A stretch of DNA of 64,000 nucleotides from Dicaeum eximium (GCA_013396995.1 VWZP01001621.1:1-64000), one strand, 5' to 3'; positions 1 through 11,762 are shown, counted from the stretch's first letter. Notes: generated by a model from the sequence alone, not told the origin. Made by a program: numbers and translations.

Positions 1-3000
1 TTTGTTGTTTGGTTTTTTTTCCCCCTGTGTAATAGCACAGATTTATAAAGGTATGGAAGAAGAATCAGGTGGTGCCTAACAAAAACAGGCAATTATTTAA
101 AGTATGTCTCCTGGGAGCTGCCGGATTAACTTTACCTCAACTAGCAGATATTTTAAAACCATTTTGTCATGGATAAATCTTCATCTTCTAAGTTGTTAGA
201 TGTGAGACAGAAGCCATCCATAGCTCCTGCATCTGTTTTATTTTGAACAGCAACTGCAACAACTAAGTATATGTGCAATAAATGAACTGTTTGAAAATCT
301 ACAGAACTGAACCCCAAGATGATCCAGATTTCCTTATGGTTTTGAGAACACTTAGAATTATCTGAAAGGTAGTTCCTGTCTCAATAGAAGCTTAAACTTA
401 GTATACTCATCTGTCTTCTTCTAGCTTTTGAAAGGGATGCCCTAGAAAATTTTGGAAGTCTGTCTCCTAAACAAAAAAAAACCCAAACCAAATGGTTTGA
501 TATTGTTATACACAATATAGCATCTCTGTTTGAAAATTTAACTTCTGGAAAAGTCACAACCAATTGAAAATGAGATCTTTCAATGGAAAATTTCAGTTTC
601 CCCCAGAATTATGTGATGCTGGTAACACCAAAGGCAACATGTGGGATTCTACAAATATTGTGATATCAAAAAGTACACTCATAAATATAGACTTAATGAA
701 CATTGCACATACACCTGGGAGTAAATAACTGAGTAAAAATAAGTAAAATCCAATCCCTTGATGAAGAGAACAGTAGTTTAACAGTTTTTATTTTGTTTTA
801 AAGATATTTAAAAACATGAAACATAAAATAATTTTAAATAAATAAAATAAAATAATTATAAAAATAGCATAAAATCATTAGAAAATGAACAATAACTTTT
901 GTACATCACAACATTTTTTCTACACTGGCAATCATAAATGCAAACTAAATCTTTTAATTCAAGAACAGAAAAAAAACCCCATGAGTTATTTATAGTATTA
1001 CACTATAATTTTTCCAGCTAAATTGCTTAGAGAACTTGCTTCAAACTGTATTGAACCAATAAATTATCATTTCATGCCTGCATTTTTAGTACCTTGGAGA
1101 CACCCCCACAAACACATGGTAATTTCTGTGCTGCATACACATGAAATCAGAACATGAGTATTTCTTATAATGGCCTTACAATTCTGATATGAATAAAGAG
1201 AGAGTAGATGATGCAAAAAGATAGGCGGGGGAAGAGAAGTTGGGATCCTGATCTCAGGACACCCGCACTGTCAGAGTTGTCAAATACTTTCTAGGCAACG
1301 CAGTATAGGTGGAGTATTTTGCAGAGAGCAAAAAGAGAGGAGAAGCTCCAGATTAGTCAATGGCACATTAGTAGAAATTCCTAACGATTCATGTTCCAGG
1401 TCCTGTAAAGGCCTTCCTCATGCACATAAAATATTTCTTGTTCTTTCTTTTCAGGAACACCAGGTTTCTTACCGCAGCTACTTTTATATTCCTAAATCTC
1501 AGTACTTAAGTCATCCTCTCTCCAGATACAGTTTTATTTAATATGGTCATAATGTATTTGGGTTTTTTTGGTCATAAACAAAAATTGCAGCTCCTGTTTT
1601 GGTTTTCTTCTTAATTTAAAATATTTTGATGTATCAAAATCAGAATTCTATGAATTTTCTCTTTCTTATTTTATGCATAGAGCCATGCATATTGCATGAG
1701 AAACTTATGCAGTTGCTGGAGTTTGAGGTGGTATTTACAGTAACTTTCAGTGAAGATTAAAAAATCATAGAGTGGAGTGTGTGAGACTAGAAGGCAAGTG
1801 CTCACACATATGATCCAGGGACTAAAATTTAAACTATCATATATTGCCTGACTTGCAAAACTGTCCATATATAATTCATAAGAAAAAGAAAAAGAAAAGA
1901 AAAAGAAAAAGAAAAAAATCCCATGTCTTTTCTTGGGTCACACTGTAAACACTTTAAGTAAGAGACATTATGTCATGAACTCAGCTGATTCATAAAGCTG
2001 AAATGGCACAAACATTTCTAACTCTTAAAAAATTATAGACTTGAAAAATTAAATTTGTGAAAACCTAATTAATTTGTCCTTCTAGAAATATTTTCTGAGG
2101 ATCTTTTAATCTCTTTGGTAATCAAAAACTAAATATATATGTCTATTATCCAATTTCTAAAGGTATTTTATGCTCTTAGATCCTGTTTAAATCAATGAGA
2201 ATTTATGTTCTTCAATTACTTTGAAGTTGTGATTACATAAATCTCATTGAATATCTAATTTTTATGCAGCTTAGTCTCAAGTTCTCATTGAATTTCCTCC
2301 CATTCTTGAGATTTAATTCTATAGTTTCAGTCCCACTTTACTGCATACAGCTGTTTTTCTATGCCTAGCCATTAATGTTGACTGAGGAATATAAACTACT
2401 TTTCTCTACTAGAGATATTTATTTTTATTTTGTTAGAATTTGATCCACAGGCAATGAGAGTACATCCTACAGCTTTATTTATTTATAATGTGGCAGTTTC
2501 AGTCTATGCTAAAGTTAAATTTGTCATATCTGCCTTTAAATTTAGACCTGCTCCTCTAGTCACATCACAGTGGTTCATGCTTTAGTGTCCGTCCGGCGTC
2601 AGAAGGTCAACTCTATACACCCAACAGCTTCAAAAATGGAAATAACCGTTTATCAAAGGATTTTGTTTCAGATCTCTGTTTTAAATCCATCAGAATAGTT
2701 AGTGACAAAGCTAATAAACATTGGCTTGACTATTCATTTCTATTTTCTTTCCTTTCTAATTACCTTTATGCCTGAGCAGTCCTACCAGGATTAGCTTCAT
2801 TGCTGAAACCACTGAGACAGTATCTCATTTTTAAATACCACTTTAGATCTTCCATGACATTGACTTGAACATGAACTTTTTAATAGACTACAAAGTATTC
2901 CTAAATTCTGTATAAGTACATCAGCAGGACTTGGATGGAACACAGTGGTGAAATTCCTAAAAAGATAGTGAACAGTAGGCAAAATTTCACAAGTTTCCAT

Positions 3001-3269
3001 CTTAGGCATCTGAAAAGATTTTAAAATATGAATTGAGGAAATAAGGGATTTGAAAGCAGAGCTTTTAACTTTTAATTTAATCAATTTAATTTTTTTAATA
3101 TATTAAACTGAAAAATTAATCCCTGCAAAATTTACTAATGCAAATTTTGGACCAGAAGTTTCAGATATCTCAGGACATGCGAGAAGCCTGTTCCCTGCAA
3201 TGGGAGAAGCCAATTCCACCTGAAAGGTTGGAATTTTTATTCATACCTCATTGGCCAATATTTGTTACA
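1..3269. other. Single-copy AT-rich DNA, no gene seen
   Basis: No coding region, RNA gene or recognisable transposon was found. It opens with a T-rich tract and holds an AAATA-type low-complexity patch near 833-856 and a GAAAAA-type tract at 1881-1917. All open frames are short and lack recognisable domains. Confidence 0.6.
1881..1917. repeat. (GAAAAA)n simple repeat
   Basis: Imperfect purine-only tandem repeat of A runs separated by single G residues, with units of five to six bases. Confidence 0.85.
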
Positions 3270-3815
3270 TCAGAACTGTGATCAGTAGGTCGAGGGAGGT
3301 GATTTTTCCCCTCTGCACTGCTCTTGTGAAACCTCACCTGGAGTAATGCATCCAGTTCTTGGGCCACCAACATAAGAAAGGCATGGACCTGTCTGAGCAG
3401 GTCCTGATGAGAAAAACAATGATCACAGGGCTGGAGCACCTCTCCTATGAAGATGAATTGAGAAAATTTGGATTATTTGGAGAAGAGAAGGTTTGAGGAA
3501 GAACTTATCATTGCATAAAGCCCTACAAGAGAACTGGAAAAGAACTTTTTATGAGGGCATGGCTTAATGGTTGCAAACTGCAAGAGAGTGGATTCAAATC
3601 ACATATTAGGAAGAAATTCTTTACTGTGAGAGTGGTGAGACACCAGAACAGGTTGCCCAGATAGTTGTGGATATCCCAGCGCTGGCAGTGTTCAAGGCCA
3701 GGCGGAACAGGGCTCTGAGCAACCTGATCTAGTTGGTGGCATCCCCATCCCTGGCAGAGATCTTTTAGATGATCTTTGATGTCCCTTCCAACACTTAGCA
3801 TTCTATGATTCTATG
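3270..3815 (+). mobile_element. CR1 LINE 3' fragment
   Basis: Non-LTR retrotransposon remnant. The 3' half matches the avian CR1 3' region as I know it: the GTGGTGAGACAC and AGGTTGCCCAG blocks (3632-3662), the GTTCAAGGCCAGG block (3690-3702), the CCCTTCCAACA block, and the terminal tandem ATTCTATG motif at 3801-3815. The 5' part (about 3275-3345) matches the end of ORF2, just after the reverse transcriptase. The middle (3480-3600) is diverged and probably deleted. It is decayed and non-coding. It abuts a CR1 piece of opposite orientation at 3816. Confidence 0.9.
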
Positions 3816-4065
3816 CATTACAAGCTTCACACAGGCCCACCTCTCAGGCCTGTCCAGGTCCCTCTGGAAAGCATCCCTTCACTTTAACATGTTGACAGCA
3901 CCACAGTGTCTTCATGCCACCGTCAGATTTGCTGAGGTGCACTCAAGTCCACTGTCCATGTTGCTGACAAAAGTGGGAAGCAGATCCAGTCCCAATGCCA
4001 ACCCCTGAGAAACAACAACCATCACTGGTCTCTACTGGGACATCGAGTTGTTGATCACAGTTATA
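3816..4065 (-). mobile_element. CR1 LINE reverse-transcriptase fragment
   Basis: Read on the minus strand, this resembles the CR1 segment just downstream of the reverse transcriptase active site. The plus strand shows the complements of the conserved blocks, such as GTCCAGGTCCCTCTGG (3852-3867) and GTCCATGTTGCTGACAAA (3953-3970), and then the antisense of the stretch before the FADD box. No intact frame survives. It starts directly where the plus-strand CR1 3' end stops, so it is either an older host copy or a rearranged copy. Confidence 0.75.
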
Positions 4066-5949
4066 AACCAAAGAAGCATGTAGAATGCAATATCATGTAA
4101 AAAATTATTTATTTAAACTTAGTTGGAACATAAAATTTTCTTCACTGGCAGTTTTAAGCAACATCACACTTTGATATTAAGTAGGGCATATTGGCATCAG
4201 CAGCTGAGGTGGTCCTCTGCCCAACCCATCAGAGAATGTTGGTGGTACTGGATGCTGTAAAAAAATGTGAACGTGGCTGCTCTAAAATTTTGCAGTGTAT
4301 TTTTAGAGGATGTAATTGCTTTGGTTTCAAATCTAGGCAAGAAAAATCCCATCTTCTCTAGCACTGCTTGAAGCACATCACAGAACCCTTCCCTTGTTTA
4401 AATTCTATTTCTATGCGTGAAAGTAATCTCATATATTTTAACACTAAAACATCATTGTAAAGTGATGTAAGACTGTAAACTACCTGAAGCAAGATGAAGT
4501 CTCTGCCTCCTACTCCTGTGACTCTCTGGACAACCTACTTGAACACCAGATATTCTCTACCTCTCTGTCTTTAATTATGACATGGAAATGTAACTGCTTC
4601 CATGTTAACAAGATGATGGAAGAGTGCTTGAAAACATCACAATGAGTAAAGAATCCATGAGGAGATATTAAAACTGGTTCAGAGTTCCTGCAGGGGCAGG
4701 AGCAAACAAAATACTTACTGAGGGTCTAACTGCTCTGTAAAATCCATCTTGCAGTACCTCGAAGAAAAAGAGAGTAATTATTTCAAAATTTGGTGCAGCT
4801 GTATGCAATTAGGAGAAGGACTGCAATATGAACATGGGAGTATATGGCTAGGATGTGATCTGTTTAACTCTTCCCTCTACATTGTTTAGGTAGCTACCCC
4901 ACACTTTTAAGGTCAAATAAGGACACTGGCTTCTAGCAAGATTGCGTTTTTACAATTCTGGCTCAGTTTTCTTTTACTTCCAAAAACCATCTTGGTAAGA
5001 CTTTGTTTACAGAAGCTGTTGGAAAAAATTAAAATCATCGTGATTGCATTGCATATCCAAAAGATCCAAGAGAACTTATCCCCTATCAAACTATTGAAAA
5101 TATCAGGTTAATAATTCATTCCTTTCTCCAAGAGGTAGAAAGATTTAGTCACAATTACTTAATATCATACTTGCAAAGCTGTTTAATAAACCAGCACACA
5201 TATGTAATTATATGATCAAGAGTATTAAAAATGCTGATTGATAATTTTTTATGAATATTCACATTTCATAGAATGAGTTAGTGAAGCTTTTTTCAGGATT
5301 AAAAGAGTGAATCTGAAATTTATATTATGAAAAATTTAAGTAGCCAAAGAGTTAGTTGATTTCCATTGTGTTTTTGAACCTACTTTGTGTCCCCTGATAT
5401 TTCCTCATAATGTAGTAGACAGTCAGCAAAGAGCACAGTAGGAGAAATAGCATCAGTTAGAAGAACAGAGTACATCAGAAAAACAGATGCCATATCTTAG
5501 CCCTCTATAAAGAATTTTCATTACTTACAGATATTCTAGAAGCTGTGCTTCTTTCAATATCTTATTTATAGTTCTTCTTCTCCTGTATTTTGGGCTGAGG
5601 CCAATAATCTTTCTTTTGTGTAATGTTTTTGTGTTTACATGAGAGTGAATGTAGATAATAACACATGAGTTCTCTACTTCTCTATTTGAGAAGTAGTGAC
5701 ACTATACTATTCCAAGTTAAAAATAAATATAAAATATGTAATCTTTAATAAAAGCAAATAATGGAGAAAAAAAAAAGAGTAGCTTGTTCTGTGAGGTGAT
5801 ACAAACACATCAAATTACATCATATATCAGCTGCTGATTCCAGAAAAACAAAATTTAAGCCACAGGAGTAACTGTGTGTTAGTCTATAGCCTAATCATAC
5901 AGTATAGTACTGCTAGAAGCAGTCTATGAACTGTACACCAGGATTGCAA
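4066..5949. other. Single-copy DNA, no gene seen
   Basis: AT-rich sequence without recognisable repeat, RNA gene or coding region. A short poly(A) stretch lies near 5767-5776. Nothing else stands out. Confidence 0.55.
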
Positions 5950-6480
5950 GAATAAGGACTATGGTTGGCCAGGCTTGCTCTAAGTGAATCCACCAGTATC
6001 TCCAAAGTCCTCCTTCACAGGGCTGCTCTCAACATTTTAACTGCCCACTCTGTATTGGTATTGGGGATTGGTTTCCCTGACCCAGGTGTAGGATCTTGCA
6101 CTTGGCCCTGTTGATCTTCATGAGGTCCACATTTCCCATTCCTCAAGTTTGTTCAGGTCCAGCTAGATGCTATCCCTTTGCTCAAGAATATTGACTAACC
6201 CACTCAGCTTGCTGTCATATGCAAACTTGCTGAGCACACACTCATTCCCATCATCTCTGTAATGAACTAAGACATTCAATAGTATTGGACCCAGTATGGA
6301 CACTTAAGGAACACCACTGGTTTTCTATTTGGGCATTGAGCCATTGACTGTAACTTTGGATGCATCCACACAGCCTTCATCAAATAATTAATTCTTCAAA
6401 CAGATATCTCCCTACTGTAGGTGTAAGAATGCCGTGGAGGACCTCTATCGAGAAAGATGACACCAGCTGCTCTTCCCTTG
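5950..6480 (-). mobile_element. CR1 LINE reverse-transcriptase region fragment
   Basis: Antisense copy of the CR1 ORF2 reverse transcriptase and the region after it. Plus-strand landmarks are CCCAGGTGTAGGATCTTGCACTTGG-like sequence around 6081-6105, CAAACTTGCTGAGCACACACTC around 6222-6243, and GGAACACCACTGG near 6309-6321. Read antisense, these correspond to the block after the catalytic FADD box, the SGIECTLSKFA-like stretch and the SGVPQ stretch. Frameshifts and stops throughout mean it is a fossil. Confidence 0.8.
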
Positions 6481-8907
6481 TCTTCTAATGCTATTCATTC
6501 CACTGTAGAAGTGAGGTAGGTTAGAGTAATACAGGAAAGATAGGAAAGCAGAGTCCTTGAAAAGTGTGGAAATGGGATGTAGTATAGAGGAGTATAGGCA
6601 TGGGACGTAGGCTTTTCACTAGATGCCCTTTGGCTATAAACAGCTTATCCATGAGCTGTTACAGAAACTGATTCTGAGTGTAACAAAGAAAACAGACAAC
6701 ATGACTATAGTCACTTTGGAGGTAGTCTAGAGATGCAAGCCACTGAAGAAAGATTACGTTACCAAACATGAAAATGACTCCTTGGGAAATGTAGAGAAAA
6801 AACTGTGTAGAAGAAATTATCAGCGTGAATATCATAACTATCTGTCTGGGCAATGTACCTCAGATAAAATTCCCAATTACAAATTCCCAATCAAAAATTC
6901 CCAATTACACTCATGCCAACACCAGAAAAAAACTTAGGACATGGAAGCAGGGGAAGGGTAAACATTACACCAAGAGAAGTATTAATAGCTGAGAAATGTG
7001 TATTTAACAATTTTAAATGCATTAATATTTTTTTTCTTATTCTGCAATAATTATCTGTCCAACAATTACTAGATTTAAGTTATAACAATGATATTTGCTA
7101 AACGTACAAAAAGTGATCTTTTTCTTTGCCCATAAAAGAGATTTTAACAACCCATGCATTTCTCATCCTGGCATTAAAATTCTTGGGGATATTTTTAGAG
7201 TACTTTTTCATCATGTCTCTTCCTTAAAAGGCACACAGACATAGTAGAAACTCTGGGAGTAAGGGAATGACTGGATGAGTCAGGAGCACGGGAAAGAATA
7301 GCTTTGTTTACAGAAGGAAGCACCAAGACACATGCTGCAGAAATCTTGGATAGCTATATAAGGGATAATTTGACACATACCTCTGTGCCAGAAAAGACTC
7401 TTTAGCAGGTTCACAGCATTTATTCAGTAAGTTTCTTTCTGAACTGAGTTTAGCTTCATAATATGACACTCCAGTGCCTGGACTGGAGTTACTCTTGATT
7501 TACACTGTGGTAACTGTGATTACAATTTACTCCACTGCCTAAAACAAACATTTAAGAGGAGCTGATCATGCAGGAATAGATTTAAGTGACATCCAAAATA
7601 TCCATGCTATGCAACTGGAAAAAGCAACAGTTAACAAGCCCAGTGAAGCAATAATAAACTGGGACTTGACATTCTTCCCTTGTCTCCAGGCTGTTGGCTT
7701 GTGCAGTAAAAAGCACTAACTGTCCATTCACTGAATTTTGTCAGTCTGATTATCTTTTTTACCTGCAGGGACTATCCAGTGTAACAAGGCCTTAGAAAAA
7801 GATCATCATTCTTTTAGCCTTTTAAAGTAATTGAAGAGACAGCTTCTAGATGGTTTAACCCTAGTGCCCTTTTACAAGATAAATTAGTGGATGCCAGCGG
7901 GTCTTTGGAGTTTGTTGCTCTTTTATTCTCTAGCTATATTATAACTCAAAGGCTAAGCGCTCTGTAAAATCATTATTTCAATTTTTTTTTTGACAGTAAT
8001 TTTAGTGTTCCTCTTATTGTCTCCAGTATCTGTTTCTCTCTATACAACATGAAAAGTATAAGCACATAACACTTCCCAGGCATCATCTAGTATGGAACAT
8101 TTACATCTGTTAAACTACACAGTGTCTGTAAACTGCAATCAGACTCTGAAATCTAGACTGTAGACCTGCTTGGTCAGAAATATCTTGACAGATAAAGCAT
8201 TTGCCTAAAGGCCATATTAGAATGGCCTTATCAGTTTCCAGTTAACAGTGATTCATCCAGGGTTCCCCAGAAGACAGAGCTTAAGTCTAACTTTGTTTCA
8301 GTGAATATCTAGATAACAAGTAATATCTCCCTTGAAGCTTATGAAGTAATTAATTTACTTGTATTTTTATGCTGTTGCTTTCCAGGACTTTGGCCTCTTG
8401 AGCTCCTTGCCTACATTTTCCCGTGTCTTATTTTTCTGTTGATAACTTGTTTGTTATTAAGCTGAAGATGTTCAACAAAAAGAAATTGAGCAGATAAAAG
8501 GTAATAGATTCCCAGGCTTTTGTTATATTTTCATGTCTGCTAAACACTGTCACCTGTCCTATAGGTGGTTTCTAAAGAACTATCACATTTCATAGGACAA
8601 TAAGGTAGTTAAAATGAACATGAGAAAATCTGAGGCCATGCTGTCAGTTCTTTATTATCCTTTCCATTACTTTGAACAGTGCTGCAGTATGTATTCATTG
8701 GGAGGGAAATTGCAGGTTTATAATATTTTTTATCCTGTTCTTTTCAAGTAACTTATCGTGTACTTTATTAATTGACACTGAAAACTGAACTGATGTTTAC
8801 ATGAATAATGCCATAATAGATAGCTATTATATCCCCAAGGTTTCCCTTCTCATTATTAATGATCACATGATTTAAATACATATAGTGATTGGTTCACTCA
8901 TGAACAA
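6481..8907. other. Single-copy DNA with one small tandem repeat
   Basis: No gene, RNA or identifiable transposon. A TATATAAGGG motif lies at about 7358 but has no supporting promoter context. The small AATTCCCAAT repeat at 6868-6909 is listed separately. Confidence 0.5.
6868..6909. repeat. Three-copy short tandem repeat
   Basis: Three near-identical units built on AATTCCCAAT(TA/CA) follow one another, with a period of about 14-17 bases. This is a small local slippage duplication. Confidence 0.8.
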
Positions 8908-9225
8908 AGACTCATAGAATCATGGTATCATACAACAGTTTGGATTGGAAGGCACCTTTCTCACAAGCCCCCTTTCTGGACCCAGTACCCCTGCAGGGAT
9001 TTACAGAGAGGAGTGAGCAAGAGCATCACCACCATCGACCTGCTGGCCACACTGCTTTTGATACAGCCCAGGATATGGTTGGCTTTCTGGATTACCAGTT
9101 CTTACCCAGTTTCTCATCCACAGTATCCACCTGTCTAAGTAGTGATCAGAGAAATCAATGTCTCCTTTGAGTGATAAATCTAATTTATCTTCTCCCGGAC
9201 TCATGAGGGGCAAACTTTGAAATTT
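8908..9225 (-). mobile_element. CR1 LINE 3' fragment with internal deletion
   Basis: The 3' terminus is seen antisense at 8911-8960 (TCATAGAATCATGG, then TTGGATTGGAAGGCACCTT). It is followed by a jump to the region after ORF2: CTGGCCACACTGCTTTTGATACAGCCCAGGATATGGTTGGCTTTCTGG, located at 9042-9089, is a classic CR1 stretch. The segment between these blocks is missing, so the copy carries an internal deletion. Non-coding fossil. Confidence 0.8.
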
Positions 9226-10479
9226 TCGAGCCTGCTAAAGATACATGAATGAACTGTGCCACATTTGTCTTGTTTCCTTCTGCATCAGAAAAAAATACTT
9301 CATAATCCTTAGCAATCAAAGTTGTGTCACTTGAGTGTCCTTTGCAGATCATCCTGAACAGCATTCAAATAATATAATTTCAGGAAAATGATGCTGAATG
9401 CCTTTTGGCATTTTAAGGATGATAAAGGTCTGCAAAAGTGACTGACCATATAAGAATAGTTTTCACAGACAACTTCTCCAGGAAAACTGAAATTTTACAG
9501 GTAATCTTACTAGGTGAAGGTGTGAACATGTGCCTTCAAGGTAATACAAGAGTCTTGTATAACATATATTTCACAATGCTTGACAAAGCAGGTAAGCTCT
9601 GGTCAGGGACTCTACAGGATATTTCAGCAATATTTCCAATTTGTGATCTTCTCTACATTCACCTCTTCCCGTTAAACACAAACACTGAATAGTGCTCTGC
9701 TCTATTAGCAAATCTATTGCAGGATTGTATCCATATAAAATGCCTAATCCAGCAAACCTAAGATATTCCCAGGTATTTTTTTCACTGTTTGGATAATTAA
9801 TGGGACTACAATATTTTATAGTGCTGCTATATGGTCAAGAATCTGAATAAATCCTTATTTCATAATCACTCTCACACTATACACATTTATTTCTCTTTGC
9901 CTGCAGTCAGTAGTCTGGACTCAGCTCAGAATAAATTATGAGCATAAAATTAATTGCTGGAAAAATGTGTATTAGTTTTAACATAATGTCTTCCCATCAA
10001 GCAAGACTGAACTGAATATGAAGGAATTCAGATACAAAAACCACTTAAATTATATATTTTTAGAGTCTTGAAATGTGAAATTTACATTCTAAACTAGATT
10101 TGTTTAAAAGTGTTCAGGGTGTTACCCACATGTAAATATACTCAGTCAATGAGCAAATGCCTGAAAAATTATAAATAGCTTTATAATTTTAAATACAATT
10201 ACCATATAGAAGTTGATTACTGATATTCTGCTTAGGAGACCTTAATTCAGAACTTTGGGACCCCCACCAATTTCATAGCTCTGACTGTATTTTAATAAAT
10301 TATCTAATTGCCCAAAATGTTAATCCATTTCCTGTGACTCATAATCATCCTCTCCCTCCTTTCTAGGTAACTAGGTAATTAGAAAAAAGGTAACTATTTT
10401 TTTTTTACATGACAACAAGATATTTGGAACTTTGTAATGCTGCAAGTACTTAAAGAATACTGTTGCCTCTTTCAGAACA
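9226..10479. other. Single-copy DNA containing one copy of a local duplication
   Basis: No gene or classified transposon. The notable content is the duplicated segment at 9297-9503. The remainder is AT-rich without recognisable features. Confidence 0.5.
9297..9503 (+). repeat. Direct duplication, copy 1 (partner at 11556)
   Basis: This stretch shares long colinear similarity with 11556-11762. Shared blocks include CTTCATAATCCTTAGCAA, CACTTGAGTGTCC, GCAGATCATCCTG, TTTCAGGAAAAT and CTGAAATTTTAC, with small indels between them. Both copies are on the same strand, about 2.26 kb apart. Similarity fades upstream of about 9285 and downstream of 9505. It does not match an avian repeat family that I recognise. 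Confidence 0.85.
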
Positions 10480-10767
10480 CAATGAAGGCCACAGAAAGAA
10501 ATTGCCGTAAGATAAACTACCACAGCAGAAACTTGAGATAAAAACAGTCAAACAGAGATCACCCCAAGTTATGGGCACAGTCTCTATGGATACCTTGAAC
10601 AGCCTGGGAACAGCCTCTGTGGATACCTGGAACTTGGACTGTATAAAAGTGGTACCCCCAGAAGAAGAACTCGGACCTCACCACCTAGAAGCCCAAGGTG
10701 AAGGAAGAGCAAAGCGATGCCATTGGATCTCTGGGTTCTGACTGTTATCTGCTTCTCTCTCTTTCTC
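10480..10767 (+). mobile_element. LTR-like element, 5' part (split by a second LTR)
   Basis: Looks like an endogenous-retrovirus LTR read on the plus strand. It contains a strong TATA box (TATAAAA, 10642-10648), followed about 25 bases later by a probable transcription start region (10667 onward), and then a pyrimidine-rich tail. It is interrupted at 10768 by an LTR-like block of opposite orientation. A similar pyrimidine-rich sequence resumes after 11382. Class assignment is uncertain. No internal retroviral gene is present. Confidence 0.55.
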
Positions 10768-10939
10768 TGTTGTGGGGTCTTGGGGGTCTGTGGACGGACG
10801 GCAACGGGACAAGCCGAGACGAGAGATCTCTGTAAGTCCTAAGCTAATTTTAGGAGCAAACAGTTTATTGCTTGGGGTGTGGGTTAAAGGGATCCTGCTA
10901 AGAGCTGCAAGGCGCAGCTCAGAGCAGGACCGAGAAGAG

Positions 10940-11065
10940 AGAGAAGAGAGTAAGAGGTAAGAGAGGTGAGGGGTAAGAGGGTTAAGAGCATAAGAGTAGT
11001 AAGAGAGTAAAGGTAGTAAGAGGTAAGAGATTGAGAGTAAAAGTAGCAAGAGAGCAAGATTCTTG
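10940..11065. repeat. (GTAAGA)n-like degenerate tract
   Basis: Purine-rich stretch of repeated GTAAGAG/GTAGTAAGAG words within the U3 part of the minus-strand LTR. Unit length varies between about six and twelve bases. Confidence 0.75.
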
Positions 11066-11265
11066 TTAAAATGCATTAAATCTTCTTCTCTACTGAATAT
11101 TCTAATTTACACTAACCAATCTAGTCCAAGATACAAATTCTACAGCATTTACAGCCTATAGGAACCACTTCATTAACATACTAAGTTACATTTTAAACTC
11201 TAAAGACTACCTTTGGACGCCTCCCACCCAGCAGGTGTGGTCTGCTTGGCCCCTCGGACTCTTGA

Positions 11266-11312
11266 TAATGCAGCATTGCTGCATTAAGGAGATGGCCTTC
11301 TGCTGGCCATCT
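11266..11312. other. Two adjacent perfect hairpins
   Basis: The first stem is TAATGCAGC/GCTGCATTA (11266-11274 with 11278-11286), with a 3-nt loop. The second is AGATGGCC/GGCCATCT (11290-11297 with 11305-11312), with a 7-nt loop. Only three bases separate them. Both lie inside the minus-strand LTR. Confidence 0.9.
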
Positions 11313-11382
11313 TATTGTTTTCTAGTTACTCAGTAGCAGATCGAAACTCACCTTTAATTCCACATCCCCCACACGTTTCACA

Positions 11383-11532
11383 TTCCCAAAGTCTGGACAA
11401 TCACGACTATAAGGTTTTTCTATTTCATCTAACCCAAAACTCTGTCCCTCTCTCTCTACTTTTCTTGACCTGACTCTTTTCTATTTCTTTTTATCTCTCT
11501 ACCTCACATTTACTTTTAAATAGAATCCACAG
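11383..11532 (+). mobile_element. LTR-like element, 3' part after the insertion
   Basis: Pyrimidine-rich sequence that plausibly continues the element broken at 10767. It ends near AATCCACAG (about 11523-11532). The assignment rests on position and composition only. Confidence 0.35.
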
Positions 11533-11555
11533 TATTGACTTCAGCATATTAAAAA

Positions 11556-11762
11556 GTCCTTCATAATCCTTAGCAACCTAAGTTGTGCCACTTGAGTGTC
11601 CTTTTGCAGATCATCCTGCAAGCATTCAAATCACATATTTTCAGGAAAATTATGCTGATTGCCTTTGATTATTTTAAGTGTGAAAAAGGCCTGCAAAAGT
11701 GGCTGAACATATAACAATATTATTCATGGCCAACTCCACTAAGGAACACTGAAATTTTACCT
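11556..11762 (+). repeat. Direct duplication, copy 2 (partner at 9297)
   Basis: Same-strand relative of 9297-9503 with colinear blocks and small indels. Upstream similarity extends weakly to about 11540 and then stops at the LTR-like element. Downstream it stops near 11765. Confidence 0.85.

Larger units (their letters stand above)
10768..11382 (-). mobile_element. Solo LTR inserted in another LTR-like element
   Basis: Read on the minus strand the block starts TGTGAAACG and ends CCCCACAACA, giving the TG...CA ends expected of a retroviral LTR, 615 bp long. A polyadenylation signal (AATAAA, plus coordinates 10864-10869) lies about 96 bases before the 3' end, the usual R/U5 spacing. Flanks are TTCTC (10763-10767) and TTCCC (11383-11387), an imperfect 5-bp target duplication. 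The U3 part holds a CTCTTAC-type simple tract (about 10940-11065) and two perfect hairpins. No primer-binding site or internal gene follows, so it is a solo LTR. Family unknown. Confidence 0.6.

Noticed and set aside
7356..7366. TATATAAGG promoter-like motif
   Set aside because: No downstream exon, CpG-rich stretch or other core-promoter context.
10678..11076. 132-codon minus-strand frame
   Set aside because: It lies across the junction of two LTR-like elements, and its L/S/Y-rich N-terminal part is produced by the GTAAGAG-type simple tract.
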